A program made the translations under genes and the position numbers. Positions 31,644 through 38,884 of a DNA stretch of 41,565 bases are shown here, in pieces (position 1 is the stretch's first letter; each line of letters opens with the position of its first letter). This DNA comes from CAZBGQ01 sp964491515 (GTDB lineage Bacteria; Patescibacteriota; Gracilibacteria; UBA1369; UBA12473). The notes under the pieces are model-generated. The model was not told where the DNA came from and did no database searches. It saw nothing but the letters and a program-made list of their open reading frames with translations. The stretch covers positions 1 to 41,565 of the forward strand of contig CAZBGQ010000012.1 in the NCBI GenBank assembly GCA_964491515.1, written 5' to 3'.

Positions 31644-32414
31644 ATGACTAATCTTGATCGAACAGATTTACAAAATAAACTCCCCGAGGGGAGTTTGTCT
31701 CGTGGTGTTGAGAAAGTGGATTTTATTTTAAAACATGTGATTGATTTGGAGCGTGTGGCGATTGAAAAAGCGACTCGCCTTGAAAATGGTGATGTTTTGG
31801 TGGTTGCGGACATTGCTTGTGGTAAAGGGAATTGGCTTAAGGAAATCACTCCTAGAATTCAAGCTGCTATTAAGGAAGCGACGGGTAAGAATATTGTAAT
31901 TAAAGGAATTGGTTTGGATTTAAATCCTGTTGAGGCGGAAAATTCAGATACACTTACGTTTCTTCAGGGTGATGCTACAACTATGGAGGGTATTGAAGAT
32001 GGAACGGTGGATATTGCTCTTTGTTTGGCGGGGAGTCAGTATGTTCCGGATATGTTAAAGGCGCTTGAATCTGGATTCCGAATCCTTAATAAAGATGGTG
32101 TCATGGTGTGGGTGGGACCTCATGATTTGATTTCTACTCCTGGTATTGGGCAGGTGATTAAGCAAACTCCAGGAGCGGAGGAAGTGTTTGAACTTATGGG
32201 TGTTTCTCGTTTTGGTTTGCAGCCGGAAGCGGTGATTTGTCGACGTCATGAAGACTCATCTTTTGAGGGGTTTCCTTACGAATTTGAGGGAGCGGTGGAG
32301 ACAGGATGGAATGGATGGGTGGAAAGGAGGGGTTTGCCGACATGTTTTAAGACGGGTGGGCATATGGCGCATTTTAGGCGGGGAGTGTATCGAAGTACGG
32401 TTGAGGGAGAATGA
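31644..32414 (+). CDS. class I SAM-dependent methyltransferase
   Basis: The 256-aa product starts at ATG 31644 (MTNLDRTDL); the adjacent ATG 31641 is possible, but 31644 fits a leaderless mRNA. The Rossmann motif I is VLVVADIACGKGNWL (about residues 50-64), an acidic end of strand 2 is GIGLDLN, motif II is LQGDATTMEGIEDGTVDIALCLAG, and FRILNKDGVMVWVGPHDL is a typical post-III segment. The target is not evident. The C-terminal half (FGLQPEAVICRRHEDSSFEGFP...GHMAHFRRGVYR) is unusual and may carry substrate specificity. Confidence 0.8.
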   Translation: MTNLDRTDLQNKLPEGSLSRGVEKVDFILKHVIDLERVAIEKATRLENGDVLVVADIACGKGNWLKEITPRIQAAIKEATGKNIVIKGIGLDLNPVEAENSDTLTFLQGDATTMEGIEDGTVDIALCLAGSQYVPDMLKALESGFRILNKDGVMVWVGPHDLISTPGIGQVIKQTPGAEEVFELMGVSRFGLQPEAVICRRHEDSSFEGFPYEFEGAVETGWNGWVERRGLPTCFKTGGHMAHFRRGVYRSTVEGE

Positions 32415-32458
32415 TGATCCTATCTCTTTTGTTAACTTTGAGGTATATTTTTTAGGCT

Positions 32459-33214
32459 ATGTCTAAAGAAATTCTCCCTATCTTAATTGTTGCGGCTCAT
32501 ACGTCTTTTTTTGTGCCCAAAACAATTTTGAAGGAGATGTTGCTTAGCCCCAGAGACATCAAGAAAGAGGCGGATTTGTATACAGATGAAATTTTTAAAG
32601 TTGGGGGAGTGCATTTTTTAAGAGGGCATGTTTCTCGCCTTGTGACAGACTTAAATCGTGCGCCTGATCACATTGAAATGGAGCACATGCTGGCGCATGA
32701 TGGCGTGGTGGTGAGTGTGAATGAGAACTGTGAGCAGATTTATAAAACTCCTCCGTCTATCGAGCAGATTCATAAGCGTATCGTGAAGTATCATGATCCT
32801 TTTCATGCTCAAATTGATGCGTTAAAACCTGAAGTTAAGTTTATTATTGATGGTCATTCGTTGTTGAGTCAGGGGCCGGCTACTAAGGATGATGCAGGTA
32901 AGAAGCGAGCTGATATTGTGCTCGGAAATCGGGATTACACGACATGTTCACGGGTTATTACGATGAAGATTGCAGATTTTTTTAAGAAGCGAGGATTTTC
33001 CGTTAAGATTAACGATCCATATGGTGGTAAGTACATTATTGGCCATCATTGTTCTCGTGTGGGTGTGAATGGAATTCAAATTGAGGTGAATAAAGGTCTC
33101 TATATGAATGAAAAAACGTTGCGTCCGTATAAGCGAAAGATCAAGGTCATGAATCAACATATAACTGAATTGGTGGATTTTTTGAGTAGGGATATTTTGA
33201 GCGCGAATTTGTGA
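32459..33214 (+). CDS. N-formylglutamate amidohydrolase-family protein
   Basis: This 251-aa protein has family signatures: AAHTSFFVP near the start (equivalent of the usual PHG metal-site segment), TDEIFKVGG, HVSRLVTDLNRAPD, FIIDGHSLLSQ, ADIVLGNRDYTT and the C-terminal NGIQIEVNKGLYM. Members are zinc hydrolases, classically of N-formyl-L-glutamate in histidine breakdown; many relatives have unknown substrates and no histidine-utilisation genes occur here, so substrate is open. A -10-like TATATT (32444-32449) lies 9 nt before the ATG. It sits between the methyltransferase and DEAD-box genes on the same strand. Confidence 0.75.
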   Translation: MSKEILPILIVAAHTSFFVPKTILKEMLLSPRDIKKEADLYTDEIFKVGGVHFLRGHVSRLVTDLNRAPDHIEMEHMLAHDGVVVSVNENCEQIYKTPPSIEQIHKRIVKYHDPFHAQIDALKPEVKFIIDGHSLLSQGPATKDDAGKKRADIVLGNRDYTTCSRVITMKIADFFKKRGFSVKINDPYGGKYIIGHHCSRVGVNGIQIEVNKGLYMNEKTLRPYKRKIKVMNQHITELVDFLSRDILSANL

Positions 33215-33236
33215 GTTCTGTAAAGTAGGGTATGGT
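33209..33236 (+). promoter_or_regulatory. leaderless promoter of DEAD-box gene
   Basis: TTGTGA (33209-33214), a 16-nt spacer, TATGGT (33231-33236), then exactly 6 nt to ATG 33243. The -35 overlaps the previous gene's stop codon. Confidence 0.5.
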
Positions 33237-33242
33237 GTCGTC

Positions 33243-34496
33243 ATGAATAAACAAAATAGTACTACTTTTTATGGAATGGGCATTGCCCCGGGGATTTTGA
33301 AGCGTCTTGATGCCTTGAATTTTGTCATACCAACACCTATTCAGCATAAAGCGATTCCTATTGGAATTAGAGGAGAAGATTTGATTGGTATTGCTCAAAC
33401 GGGAACGGGGAAAACGTTGGCGTTTTCGATTCCAATGATTCAACGAATGTCTGCGCTTAAGTGCCAGGGATTGGTTATTTGTCCCACTCGTGAGTTGGCA
33501 TTGCAGGTAGATGAAACCTTTAGGCAGGTGGGTGTTTCGTTTGGTTTGAAAACTGCGGTTATTATTGGTGGCGCGAATATTAAACATCAGGAAAGAGCGT
33601 TGAGGGCGAAGCCTAATGTGATTGTGGCAACGCCGGGACGATTGATAGATCATTTACAGAAACGAACTGTTTCTCTCGAGAAGGTTGGGATTTTGGTGTT
33701 GGATGAAGCGGATCGTATGTTAGACATGGGCTTTGCTCCACAACTCAAAAAAATCATGGCAGGATTGCCAAATAAGCGTCAAACAATGTTGTTTTCTGCT
33801 ACGATGCCGCCGAAAATTGCTCAGATTGCACGTCAGTATATGGCTAAGCCATTGCGTGTTGAAGTGGCTCCGGCGGGGAGCACGGCTGAACAAGTTGAGC
33901 AGGAATTATTTGTGGTCCCTCGTCATTTGAAAATGGCGTTGTTGGAACAGTTGTTGGGTGAATATCAGGGAACGGTCTTGGTGTTTAGTCGTACGAAGCA
34001 TGGAGCTAAAAAAATGACACGCCTTGTTGGAAAAATGGGGCATTCCGTGGCTGAAATTCATTCTAATCGTTCTCTTAATCAACGACGCGCGGCTTTGGAT
34101 GGATTTAAATCCGGTAAATATCGTGTTTTGATTGCCACGGACATTGCGGCTCGTGGGATTGATGTGACTGAAATTGAATTGGTGATTAATTATGATCTTC
34201 CTGATAATTCAGAAGATTATGTTCATCGTGTGGGACGAACTGGTCGTGCGGGGAATACTGGAAAAGCTATTTCTTTTGCTTGTCCTGAGCAAGGGCGAGA
34301 CGTTCAAGCCATTGAAAAACTCATTAATATTCGTTTGCCTATATTGCCACTTCCTGAACTTCCGCGATCTACGGTTGAACCTGATCGTTCATCGTTGCGT
34401 GGCAAACCTCACGTAAGAGGTCGGTCGAATCCTCATAGTAAAGGTGGCCCAAATAAATCAGGTAATTTTAGAGATTCGGGGCGACGTCGACGGTAG
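33243..34496 (+). CDS. DEAD-box ATP-dependent RNA helicase (RhlE-like)
   Basis: This 417-aa protein has all helicase motifs in order: Q motif (FVIPTPIQHKAIP), I (AQTGTGKT), Ia (PTRELALQ), Ib (TPGRLID), II (DEAD), III (SAT), IV (VLVFSRTKHGAKK), V (ATDIAARGID) and VI (HRVGRTGRAG). The C-terminal tail of about 40 residues is basic and Arg/Gly/Ser-rich (KPHVRGRSNPHSKGGPNKSGNFRDSGRRRR), typical of RNA-binding tails. It unwinds short RNA duplexes, probably in ribosome assembly, RNA decay or cold adaptation. The exact paralogue name cannot be fixed from sequence alone. Confidence 0.9.
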   Translation: MNKQNSTTFYGMGIAPGILKRLDALNFVIPTPIQHKAIPIGIRGEDLIGIAQTGTGKTLAFSIPMIQRMSALKCQGLVICPTRELALQVDETFRQVGVSFGLKTAVIIGGANIKHQERALRAKPNVIVATPGRLIDHLQKRTVSLEKVGILVLDEADRMLDMGFAPQLKKIMAGLPNKRQTMLFSATMPPKIAQIARQYMAKPLRVEVAPAGSTAEQVEQELFVVPRHLKMALLEQLLGEYQGTVLVFSRTKHGAKKMTRLVGKMGHSVAEIHSNRSLNQRRAALDGFKSGKYRVLIATDIAARGIDVTEIELVINYDLPDNSEDYVHRVGRTGRAGNTGKAISFACPEQGRDVQAIEKLINIRLPILPLPELPRSTVEPDRSSLRGKPHVRGRSNPHSKGGPNKSGNFRDSGRRRR

Positions 34497-34509
34497 TTGA
34501 TTTTGGGTT

Positions 34510-34872
34510 TTAAGTTTCCCCCTTGATTATTTCTTCTATTTGCATTTTGCAGATATTGTCGGTGTATTCAGTTTTAGGAGCAAATGTGAGGCTGTACTTG
34601 GAGCATAGAGCGATGGCTTTTTCGGGGTCTTCATTGTAAAAGGTGGCGGCGATGTTGATGGCACAATCGTATTCGGACCCTATGATAATGCCACTAACAT
34701 CTTCGTCCATTTTTGCAGCGCATTGTTCGATGTCAGCTGTGTAGGTTTTGAGGGCGAAATAGTGATAGATTGTTTCGAATTCTGATGGCTTCATTGAAAG
34801 GGCTTTTCCTCCTATCATTATAAGAAGTATGAGGATCCATGTTGAAGCTTTCGTTTTCTTTTTTGGGTTCAT
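34510..34872 (-). CDS. hypothetical exported or anchored protein
   Basis: This 120-aa protein has a Lys-rich start and a hydrophobic segment (STWILILLIMIGGKAL, about 10-25), a signal peptide or anchor, followed by a soluble domain with four Cys (EQCAAKMDED, YDCAINIAATFY, ALCSKYSL, NICKMQ) that could form two disulfides outside the cell. Helical pattern and length are reminiscent of a small TPR-like pair, but no family is recognised. It lies 13 bp after the transporter's stop side on the same strand and converges with the DEAD-box gene, 13 bp between stops. Confidence 0.6.
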   Translation of the reverse strand: MNPKKKTKASTWILILLIMIGGKALSMKPSEFETIYHYFALKTYTADIEQCAAKMDEDVSGIIIGSEYDCAINIAATFYNEDPEKAIALCSKYSLTFAPKTEYTDNICKMQIEEIIKGET

Positions 34873-34885
34873 GAGGAATTGATGG

Positions 34886-36055
34886 TTATAGAATTTTTTG
34901 CTTTTTTAGCATGATTAAACTTAATCCACTTAATAGGAAGAGTAGTCCGGAGGCAACAAGAAAGGCAAATTGAATGTCGTATAGGTCGGTTATCCATCCT
35001 AGAAATGGGGCGAAAATGAAGAAAAGTCCTCGTGTAATGAAGCTACGGATGGAAATGACGGTGGCTCGGCGGTCGGAGGTGGTCATTTGTTGAATAAAAT
35101 CTCCAAAAATGGGTGTTGAAAATCCCCAGAGTCCGCTGGTGATGAATAGAAATGGAATGATCCAGAGACTATTGGTATTGCCGATGATTAGGAATGTGAT
35201 GATGGCTAATCCAGGTATGAGTAGAAGAGAGCCTTTGGGGGAGATATATTCTTCGATTTCTTTTGCGTATTTGGAGCATAGTCCGGAAAAAATGTTCATG
35301 CCTCCAATCATTATTCCGAAGTAAAAAATCGGTAGCCCAATGAATTGCATATAGCTTTGGTAAAGCCAGAAGCCTACCAGGAAGAATGTAAGTGGGATGC
35401 CTGCGTAGATAATGAAATATTTTAGTTTGCGGTCGTGGAAGGTTTCCTTGAGAATGCGAATAAAATGGCCCCATTTTTCGAAATGTTTTTTGTGGACTTT
35501 GGGCTCATGGAGTGTGGTGTTGACGAGTATCCATAATACATAGGGTATAAGTGTCAGATAGAAGGGGAGTTTGAGGAAAATAGCTGCGAACATGGCACCC
35601 GTTACATTGCCGATTACCGAAGCAACTCTCCCGTACAGAAACAAATTCCCTGTGATTTTTTTGTATGTTTTTTCTTGTTTTAGCTCAAGTAGTGAATCGT
35701 ATAAAAGTGCCTCTCCTGATCCTGAGCATAGGCTTGCCCCTACCCCGATGATTAGTTCCCCGAGGAGAAATCCTTCAAACGTATTGGATAGAACAAAAAG
35801 GAGGATCCCAATTAATTCGATTGAAGAGCCAAGGATGAGTGCTGTTTTCCGTCCGTAGGTATCTGCGAAATATCCAGAAGGAATTTCTAGGATGGCAAGT
35901 ACAATAGCAAAGCTAGCTTCTAGAAGGAGGATTTGTTCCATGGAGAAGCCGAGTCCGCTTAGAAATGGAACGAAGATTGGGATGAAGAAAATTAATTCAG
36001 TCAGGAATTGGCTGAGGTAGAGTTTTTTGATGTTGGATTGCAGGGCTTTTTTCAT
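34886..36055 (-). CDS. MFS transporter
   Basis: This 389-aa membrane protein has about 12 hydrophobic segments. The MFS loop 2-3 motif is visible as GYFADTYGRKTALILGS (about 61-77), and the two-half layout is normal. It resembles the bacterial drug/metabolite-efflux type; no substrate can be read. A Lys/Glu-rich central loop (EPKVHKKHFEKWGHFIRILKETFHDRKLKY) separates the halves. A TATAGT -10 (36063-36068 as ACTATA) lies 7 nt before the ATG, so its mRNA would be nearly leaderless. Divergent from the HAD phosphatase. Confidence 0.85.
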   Translation of the reverse strand: MKKALQSNIKKLYLSQFLTELIFFIPIFVPFLSGLGFSMEQILLLEASFAIVLAILEIPSGYFADTYGRKTALILGSSIELIGILLFVLSNTFEGFLLGELIIGVGASLCSGSGEALLYDSLLELKQEKTYKKITGNLFLYGRVASVIGNVTGAMFAAIFLKLPFYLTLIPYVLWILVNTTLHEPKVHKKHFEKWGHFIRILKETFHDRKLKYFIIYAGIPLTFFLVGFWLYQSYMQFIGLPIFYFGIMIGGMNIFSGLCSKYAKEIEEYISPKGSLLLIPGLAIITFLIIGNTNSLWIIPFLFITSGLWGFSTPIFGDFIQQMTTSDRRATVISIRSFITRGLFFIFAPFLGWITDLYDIQFAFLVASGLLFLLSGLSLIMLKKQKIL

Positions 36056-36062
36056 TGAGTTA

Positions 36063-36092
36063 ACTATACCTCAAGCATCCTGGGTGTATACT
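36063..36092. promoter_or_regulatory. back-to-back leaderless promoters
   Basis: The minus-strand -10 TATAGT (36068-36063) for the MFS gene and the + strand -10 TATACT (36087-36092) for the HAD gene are 18 bp apart, so each promoter overlaps the other. Distances to the starts are 7 and 6 nt. No consensus -35 is apparent for either. Confidence 0.5.
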
Positions 36093-36098
36093 TTCCCT

Positions 36099-36743
36099 AT
36101 GATTTCAGCAGTTATTTTCGACATGGATGGAGTGATTGTGGATAGTGAGCCTTTTCATGTGCAAGCGGAGCGTGAAGTGATGGAGCGTTATGGTTTTGAT
36201 ATTTCTGAGGAGGAACTTCATCGTCGTTATTTGGGCAGGACTTCACAATTTATGTATCAAGATTTGATTGATCGATATAAGTTGGATGTTACGGATTGGC
36301 ATCAACTTGCTGAGGAGAAAAAGGATATTTTTCTCCCTTTATTGGAATCGAAAGCTCAACTTATTGAAGGTGTTCTAGAGTTGATTCAGTTTTTGCATGT
36401 TGGAGGAATGAAATTGGCAATTGCTTCTAGTTCAAGGCTTCATTTTATTGAAATTGTCATGGAGCGATTTGGGTTAGGAGGATTTTTTGATGTTGTTGTG
36501 AGTGCTGATCATATTAAGCATGGCAAGCCACATCCTGAAATTTTTCTTAAGGCCTCTGATAAATTAGGGTGTAGACCTAAAGAATGTTTGGTTATTGAGG
36601 ATGCAGCGAGTGGTGTAGCTGCGGCGAAAAGTGCGGGGATGTCTTGCCTCGCTTTTGTTCCTCCTGGTGTGCTGGAACAGGATTTATCAAAAGCTGACCA
36701 TGTTTTTGATTCGATGAAGTGTATTTTGGATTATTTTGTTTGA
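36099..36743 (+). CDS. HAD hydrolase, beta-phosphoglucomutase/phosphatase type
   Basis: The 214-aa product starts at ATG 36099 (MISAVIFDMDGVIVD). The catalytic aspartates are D8 and D10 in FDMDG. The cap domain follows (SEPFHVQAEREVMERYGF...), then motif II LAIASSS, motif III Lys in KHGKPHPEIFLKA, and motif IV VIEDAASGVAAAKSAGM. This is HAD subfamily IA with a C1 cap, like beta-phosphoglucomutase and 2-deoxyglucose-6-phosphatase; the substrate, probably a sugar phosphate, is not fixed. A TATACT box lies 6 nt upstream and the gene ends at a strong terminator. Confidence 0.85.
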   Translation: MISAVIFDMDGVIVDSEPFHVQAEREVMERYGFDISEEELHRRYLGRTSQFMYQDLIDRYKLDVTDWHQLAEEKKDIFLPLLESKAQLIEGVLELIQFLHVGGMKLAIASSSRLHFIEIVMERFGLGGFFDVVVSADHIKHGKPHPEIFLKASDKLGCRPKECLVIEDAASGVAAAKSAGMSCLAFVPPGVLEQDLSKADHVFDSMKCILDYFV

Positions 36744-36746
36744 AAA

Positions 36747-36789
36747 GAGCCAGTCTCTCAATTGAGAAACTGGCTCCTAAACGTTTTTT
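36747..36789. terminator. bidirectional intrinsic terminator
   Basis: The stem GAGCCAGT/ACTGGCTC encloses the self-pairing TCTCAATTGAGA (36747-36776). A T run follows on the + strand (36784-36789), and TTTTC follows on the minus strand. It separates the convergent HAD and cold-shock genes and can serve both. Confidence 0.8.
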
Positions 36790-36804
36790 GATTAAGCGTA
36801 AAGC

Positions 36805-37002
36805 TTAGACAAGGGCTACGTTAACTGCCTTAGGGCCTTTGTCCGATTCACCCATTTCAAAGGTGACCGTGTCGCCTTGCTGCATGTCGACGAAGTTTCC
36901 GTCAGTACAGTCGTTAGCGTGGAAGAAGATGTCTTTTTCTTCTCCTTCAATTGTGATGAACCCGAACCCTTTGTCGTTCAAGTTTTTGATAATACCTTGC
37001 AT
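36805..37002 (-). CDS. cold-shock protein (CspA family)
   Basis: This 65-aa single cold-shock domain protein has RNP1 KGFGFI (11-16) and RNP2 DIFFH (24-28) and the usual GxxxxxNxxKGFGFI start. It binds single-stranded RNA and DNA and prevents secondary structure in cold or stress. The length is normal. A long non-coding region upstream (to about 37226) includes a hairpin AAACTCT/AGAGTTT (37068-37088), consistent with the structured leaders common in csp genes, although no thermosensor can be proved here. Confidence 0.93.
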   Translation of the reverse strand: MQGIIKNLNDKGFGFITIEGEEKDIFFHANDCTDGNFVDMQQGDTVTFEMGESDKGPKAVNVALV

Positions 37003-37226
37003 AATGTAAGGTTAGTGATAAAAGTTCCTCGAAGTGGTGATTTGAGGAATTTATTTCTAAAACCTTAAAACTCTACTTTTCAGAGTTTGACTTTACGTTA
37101 ATAATAGATTTTTGTCTATGGATAATGTGAATTGTGATTTTCAATGGTTTCCCATCGTGGCCGATGTCCGAACTGTTTGGTTAGGACTCTTTAATATAAG
37201 GCAGTGCAAGATAGGGTTTAATCTGT
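37003..37226. other. csp leader and divergent intergenic region
   Basis: There is no gene. It holds the probable leader of the cold-shock gene with a 7-bp stem hairpin at 37068-37088 and CCTC/GAGG pairing near 37028-37047. AT-rich sequence around 37095-37115 could hold its promoter, but no convincing -35/-10 pair stands out. Confidence 0.35.
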
Positions 37227-37232
37227 TATAAT
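37224..37232 (+). promoter_or_regulatory. extended -10 promoter before DUF1284-like gene
   Basis: TGT + TATAAT (37227-37232). The next ATG at exactly 6 nt (37239) starts a 12-codon frame, and the main gene's ATG (37268) is 36 nt from the box. Confidence 0.55.
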
Positions 37233-37238
37233 ATTATG

Positions 37239-37277
37239 ATGGAACAAGTCTCTGGATTTCCTTTATTATGCAAGTAG
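37239..37277 (+). CDS. leaderless 12-codon upstream ORF (candidate)
   Basis: ATG at 37239 sits exactly where a leaderless start would be (6 nt after TATAAT). It encodes MEQVSGFPLLCK and stops at TAG 37275-37277, 10 bases inside the main gene, in another frame. Overlapping stop and start could couple translation of the two. No peptide evidence exists. Confidence 0.35.
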   Translation: MEQVSGFPLLCK

Positions 37278-37735
37278 AACCATTAAGAATGCGGCCGCAT
37301 CATGTAGAAGGTGCTCAACGATTTATTGCCTTTGGAAAGCCGGGGGTAAAAGAGATGTATGCGCTGTTAGAGAAGGCGGTGGCCGAATATCCAGATGCAG
37401 AGATGATATTTGTTGATTCTATGGAGGATCCTATTTGTCAGCTTTGTATAAAAGCTACGCGTGGTCGATGTCGAACGGTGATAGAGGAAGGATTCCCGGA
37501 ATCTGCTTCTGTTGATATGGATCATGAAGTAGCGAAGGAACATGGGTGGGAGTTTGGTCGTAGATATAGGGTTCAGGATATTTTGGATGAGATAAGGAGA
37601 GAAGCGCCTGGAAGAACAATTTTTTATAATGTTGTAGCTTTAAAGGGGATAGAGATTGAACGTGATGGTATTGTGAGAAATGCGTATGAGGTTTGGCTTG
37701 AGGATATTAGGAATAGTAAATGCCAAGATGAATGA
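37268..37735 (+). CDS. DUF1284-like protein
   Basis: This 155-aa protein carries the RMRPHHVEG start (RPHH), a MIFVDSMEDPICQLC segment and a third Cys in GRCR that resemble DUF1284, a bacterial/archaeal family with conserved His/Cys thought to bind metal or an Fe-S cluster. The family resemblance is partial (the usual GKGYS follows RPHH; here it is AFGKPGVKEMY). A later ATG at 37289 (MRPHH) is possible, but there is no SD for either. Translation may be coupled to the small upstream frame. Function unknown. Confidence 0.6.
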   Translation: MQVEPLRMRPHHVEGAQRFIAFGKPGVKEMYALLEKAVAEYPDAEMIFVDSMEDPICQLCIKATRGRCRTVIEEGFPESASVDMDHEVAKEHGWEFGRRYRVQDILDEIRREAPGRTIFYNVVALKGIEIERDGIVRNAYEVWLEDIRNSKCQDE

Positions 37736-37854
37736 TGGGGGGATGATTTAGAAGGAGATCTATTTATATGAAATTTGGATAGAGGAGGATGATGTCCGAA
37801 CTTTTTATGAGATTCAAAAACTGTTACTATTTGCTTAGTTATATAAGCATTGAA

Positions 37855-38166
37855 ATGAAAATAACTTTCTTTCCACAAACTAAAGCTGGATGGTTGTCCC
37901 TCAAGGCGATTGTAAGCTTCCTTGTTTTTTTAGGGATATTTTTTGTCGTTGTGAAAGTAGGTGTGAGGGGTGGAGATACTTTTTTTAGTCAACCGTTCTT
38001 AGCGATACCTATAAGTATTGCTGGGCTCTCTGGAGTTTTTTCCTTTTTTGCAGGAGTGGTGGATTTATTGAAAAATAAAAAACCAGCCATTTTGGTTTTT
38101 CTTTCTATTTTAATTGGGCTTTTTGTGATTATTTTTATTTCGGGAGAGTTTCTTAGTCCACATTAA
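37855..38166 (+). CDS. small membrane protein
   Basis: The 103-aa product starts at ATG 37855 (MKITFFPQTKAGW) and has three hydrophobic helices (about 20-37, 45-65, 77-98). The frame opens earlier at 37789, directly abutting a GAGGAGG (37782-37788), which is too close to be a normal SD. A TATAAG box (37842-37847) lies 7 nt before 37855, so the later, leaderless start is preferred. A tiny frame with an ideal SD (37768-37782, MKFG) precedes it. Not recognised; it is simply a small integral membrane protein. Confidence 0.5.
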   Translation: MKITFFPQTKAGWLSLKAIVSFLVFLGIFFVVVKVGVRGGDTFFSQPFLAIPISIAGLSGVFSFFAGVVDLLKNKKPAILVFLSILIGLFVIIFISGEFLSPH

Positions 38167-38179
38167 ATAAGATGATAGT

Positions 38180-38207
38180 TTGACATTTTTTGTCATATGT
38201 TTATATT
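38180..38207 (+). promoter_or_regulatory. promoter of the 200-aa gene
   Basis: TTGACA (38180-38185), a 16-nt spacer, TATATT (38202-38207). A TGACA/TGTCA inverted repeat (38181-38195) spans the -35 and could be an operator half. The leader to ATG 38238 is about 24 nt, without an SD. Confidence 0.6.
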
Positions 38208-38237
38208 TAAATCTTATTTTTCAAAACACACATAATA

Positions 38238-38840
38238 ATGCGTGGCTTAGATGATATTGCTTGTATTATTAAGGAAGCGATCAATCCTCAACATGTAAGA
38301 AGGATTGCTGAAAGGAGTAAATTACCAATTCTTGTGCTTGGTCCTAAATGTAGCGATATCTATGATTTTTTACATACAAATGAGCAATCTGCTGTCGGAT
38401 TTGGGATGCCAGCACAACTTCAGGCGCAATCCGAAGTAGTAGATTCTTATAGGCGTATTAGTAAAGAGCTGGATGAATATGCTTTTCTAATTTCTGGAGT
38501 CTTGGGTTATGAAATAGGGTCAAGGGATATTGGCCCATCAGACAATGGCCATGAGGACGCATTTGTATTTTTTGATCGATGTAGTGAAAAAGGTGTTCCG
38601 GTTTCTATCCTGACTGAATCTTTAGGTATAAATGTTTATCAAGCTGTTGGAGGAATGGATAATCTTGTTTATTTTGGACAAAGACCAACGAACTATTTTG
38701 CTTGGGCGTATATTCTTAAATGTCATCGTGAAGGTCGATATATTCCTCCTGATGAATTCCTTGAGGGTATAGATGAAGAATCTACTACATCTGCTTTTTT
38801 ATCTCAATCAGAGGAAGTAGACTTTTTCTTACGTCGTTAA
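38238..38840 (+). CDS. hypothetical protein, partner candidate for PEP-synthase-like enzyme
   Basis: This 200-aa soluble protein has alternating strand-helix segments: LPILVLGPKCSDIYDFL (about 29-45), EYAFLISGVLGYEIGSRD, EDAFVFFDRCSEKGVPVSILTE, NLVYFGQRPTNYFAWAYIL. The layout suggests a Rossmann-like sandwich, perhaps binding a nucleotide or sugar phosphate, but no diagnostic loop confirms it and no family is recognised. It lies 44 bp before the PEP-synthase-like gene on the same strand under a good promoter, so they are probably co-transcribed. Confidence 0.6.
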   Translation: MRGLDDIACIIKEAINPQHVRRIAERSKLPILVLGPKCSDIYDFLHTNEQSAVGFGMPAQLQAQSEVVDSYRRISKELDEYAFLISGVLGYEIGSRDIGPSDNGHEDAFVFFDRCSEKGVPVSILTESLGINVYQAVGGMDNLVYFGQRPTNYFAWAYILKCHREGRYIPPDEFLEGIDEESTTSAFLSQSEEVDFFLRR

Positions 38841-38884
38841 TTATATTTTTGTTATAAAAGAGTTCTTAATGGTAAATGTGAAAT

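Noticed and set aside
37768..37782. Four-codon frame MKFG with ideal SD
   Set aside because: Too short to call; noted because its SD (GAAGGAG) is better than that of the gene after it, but it may simply be a remnant or chance.
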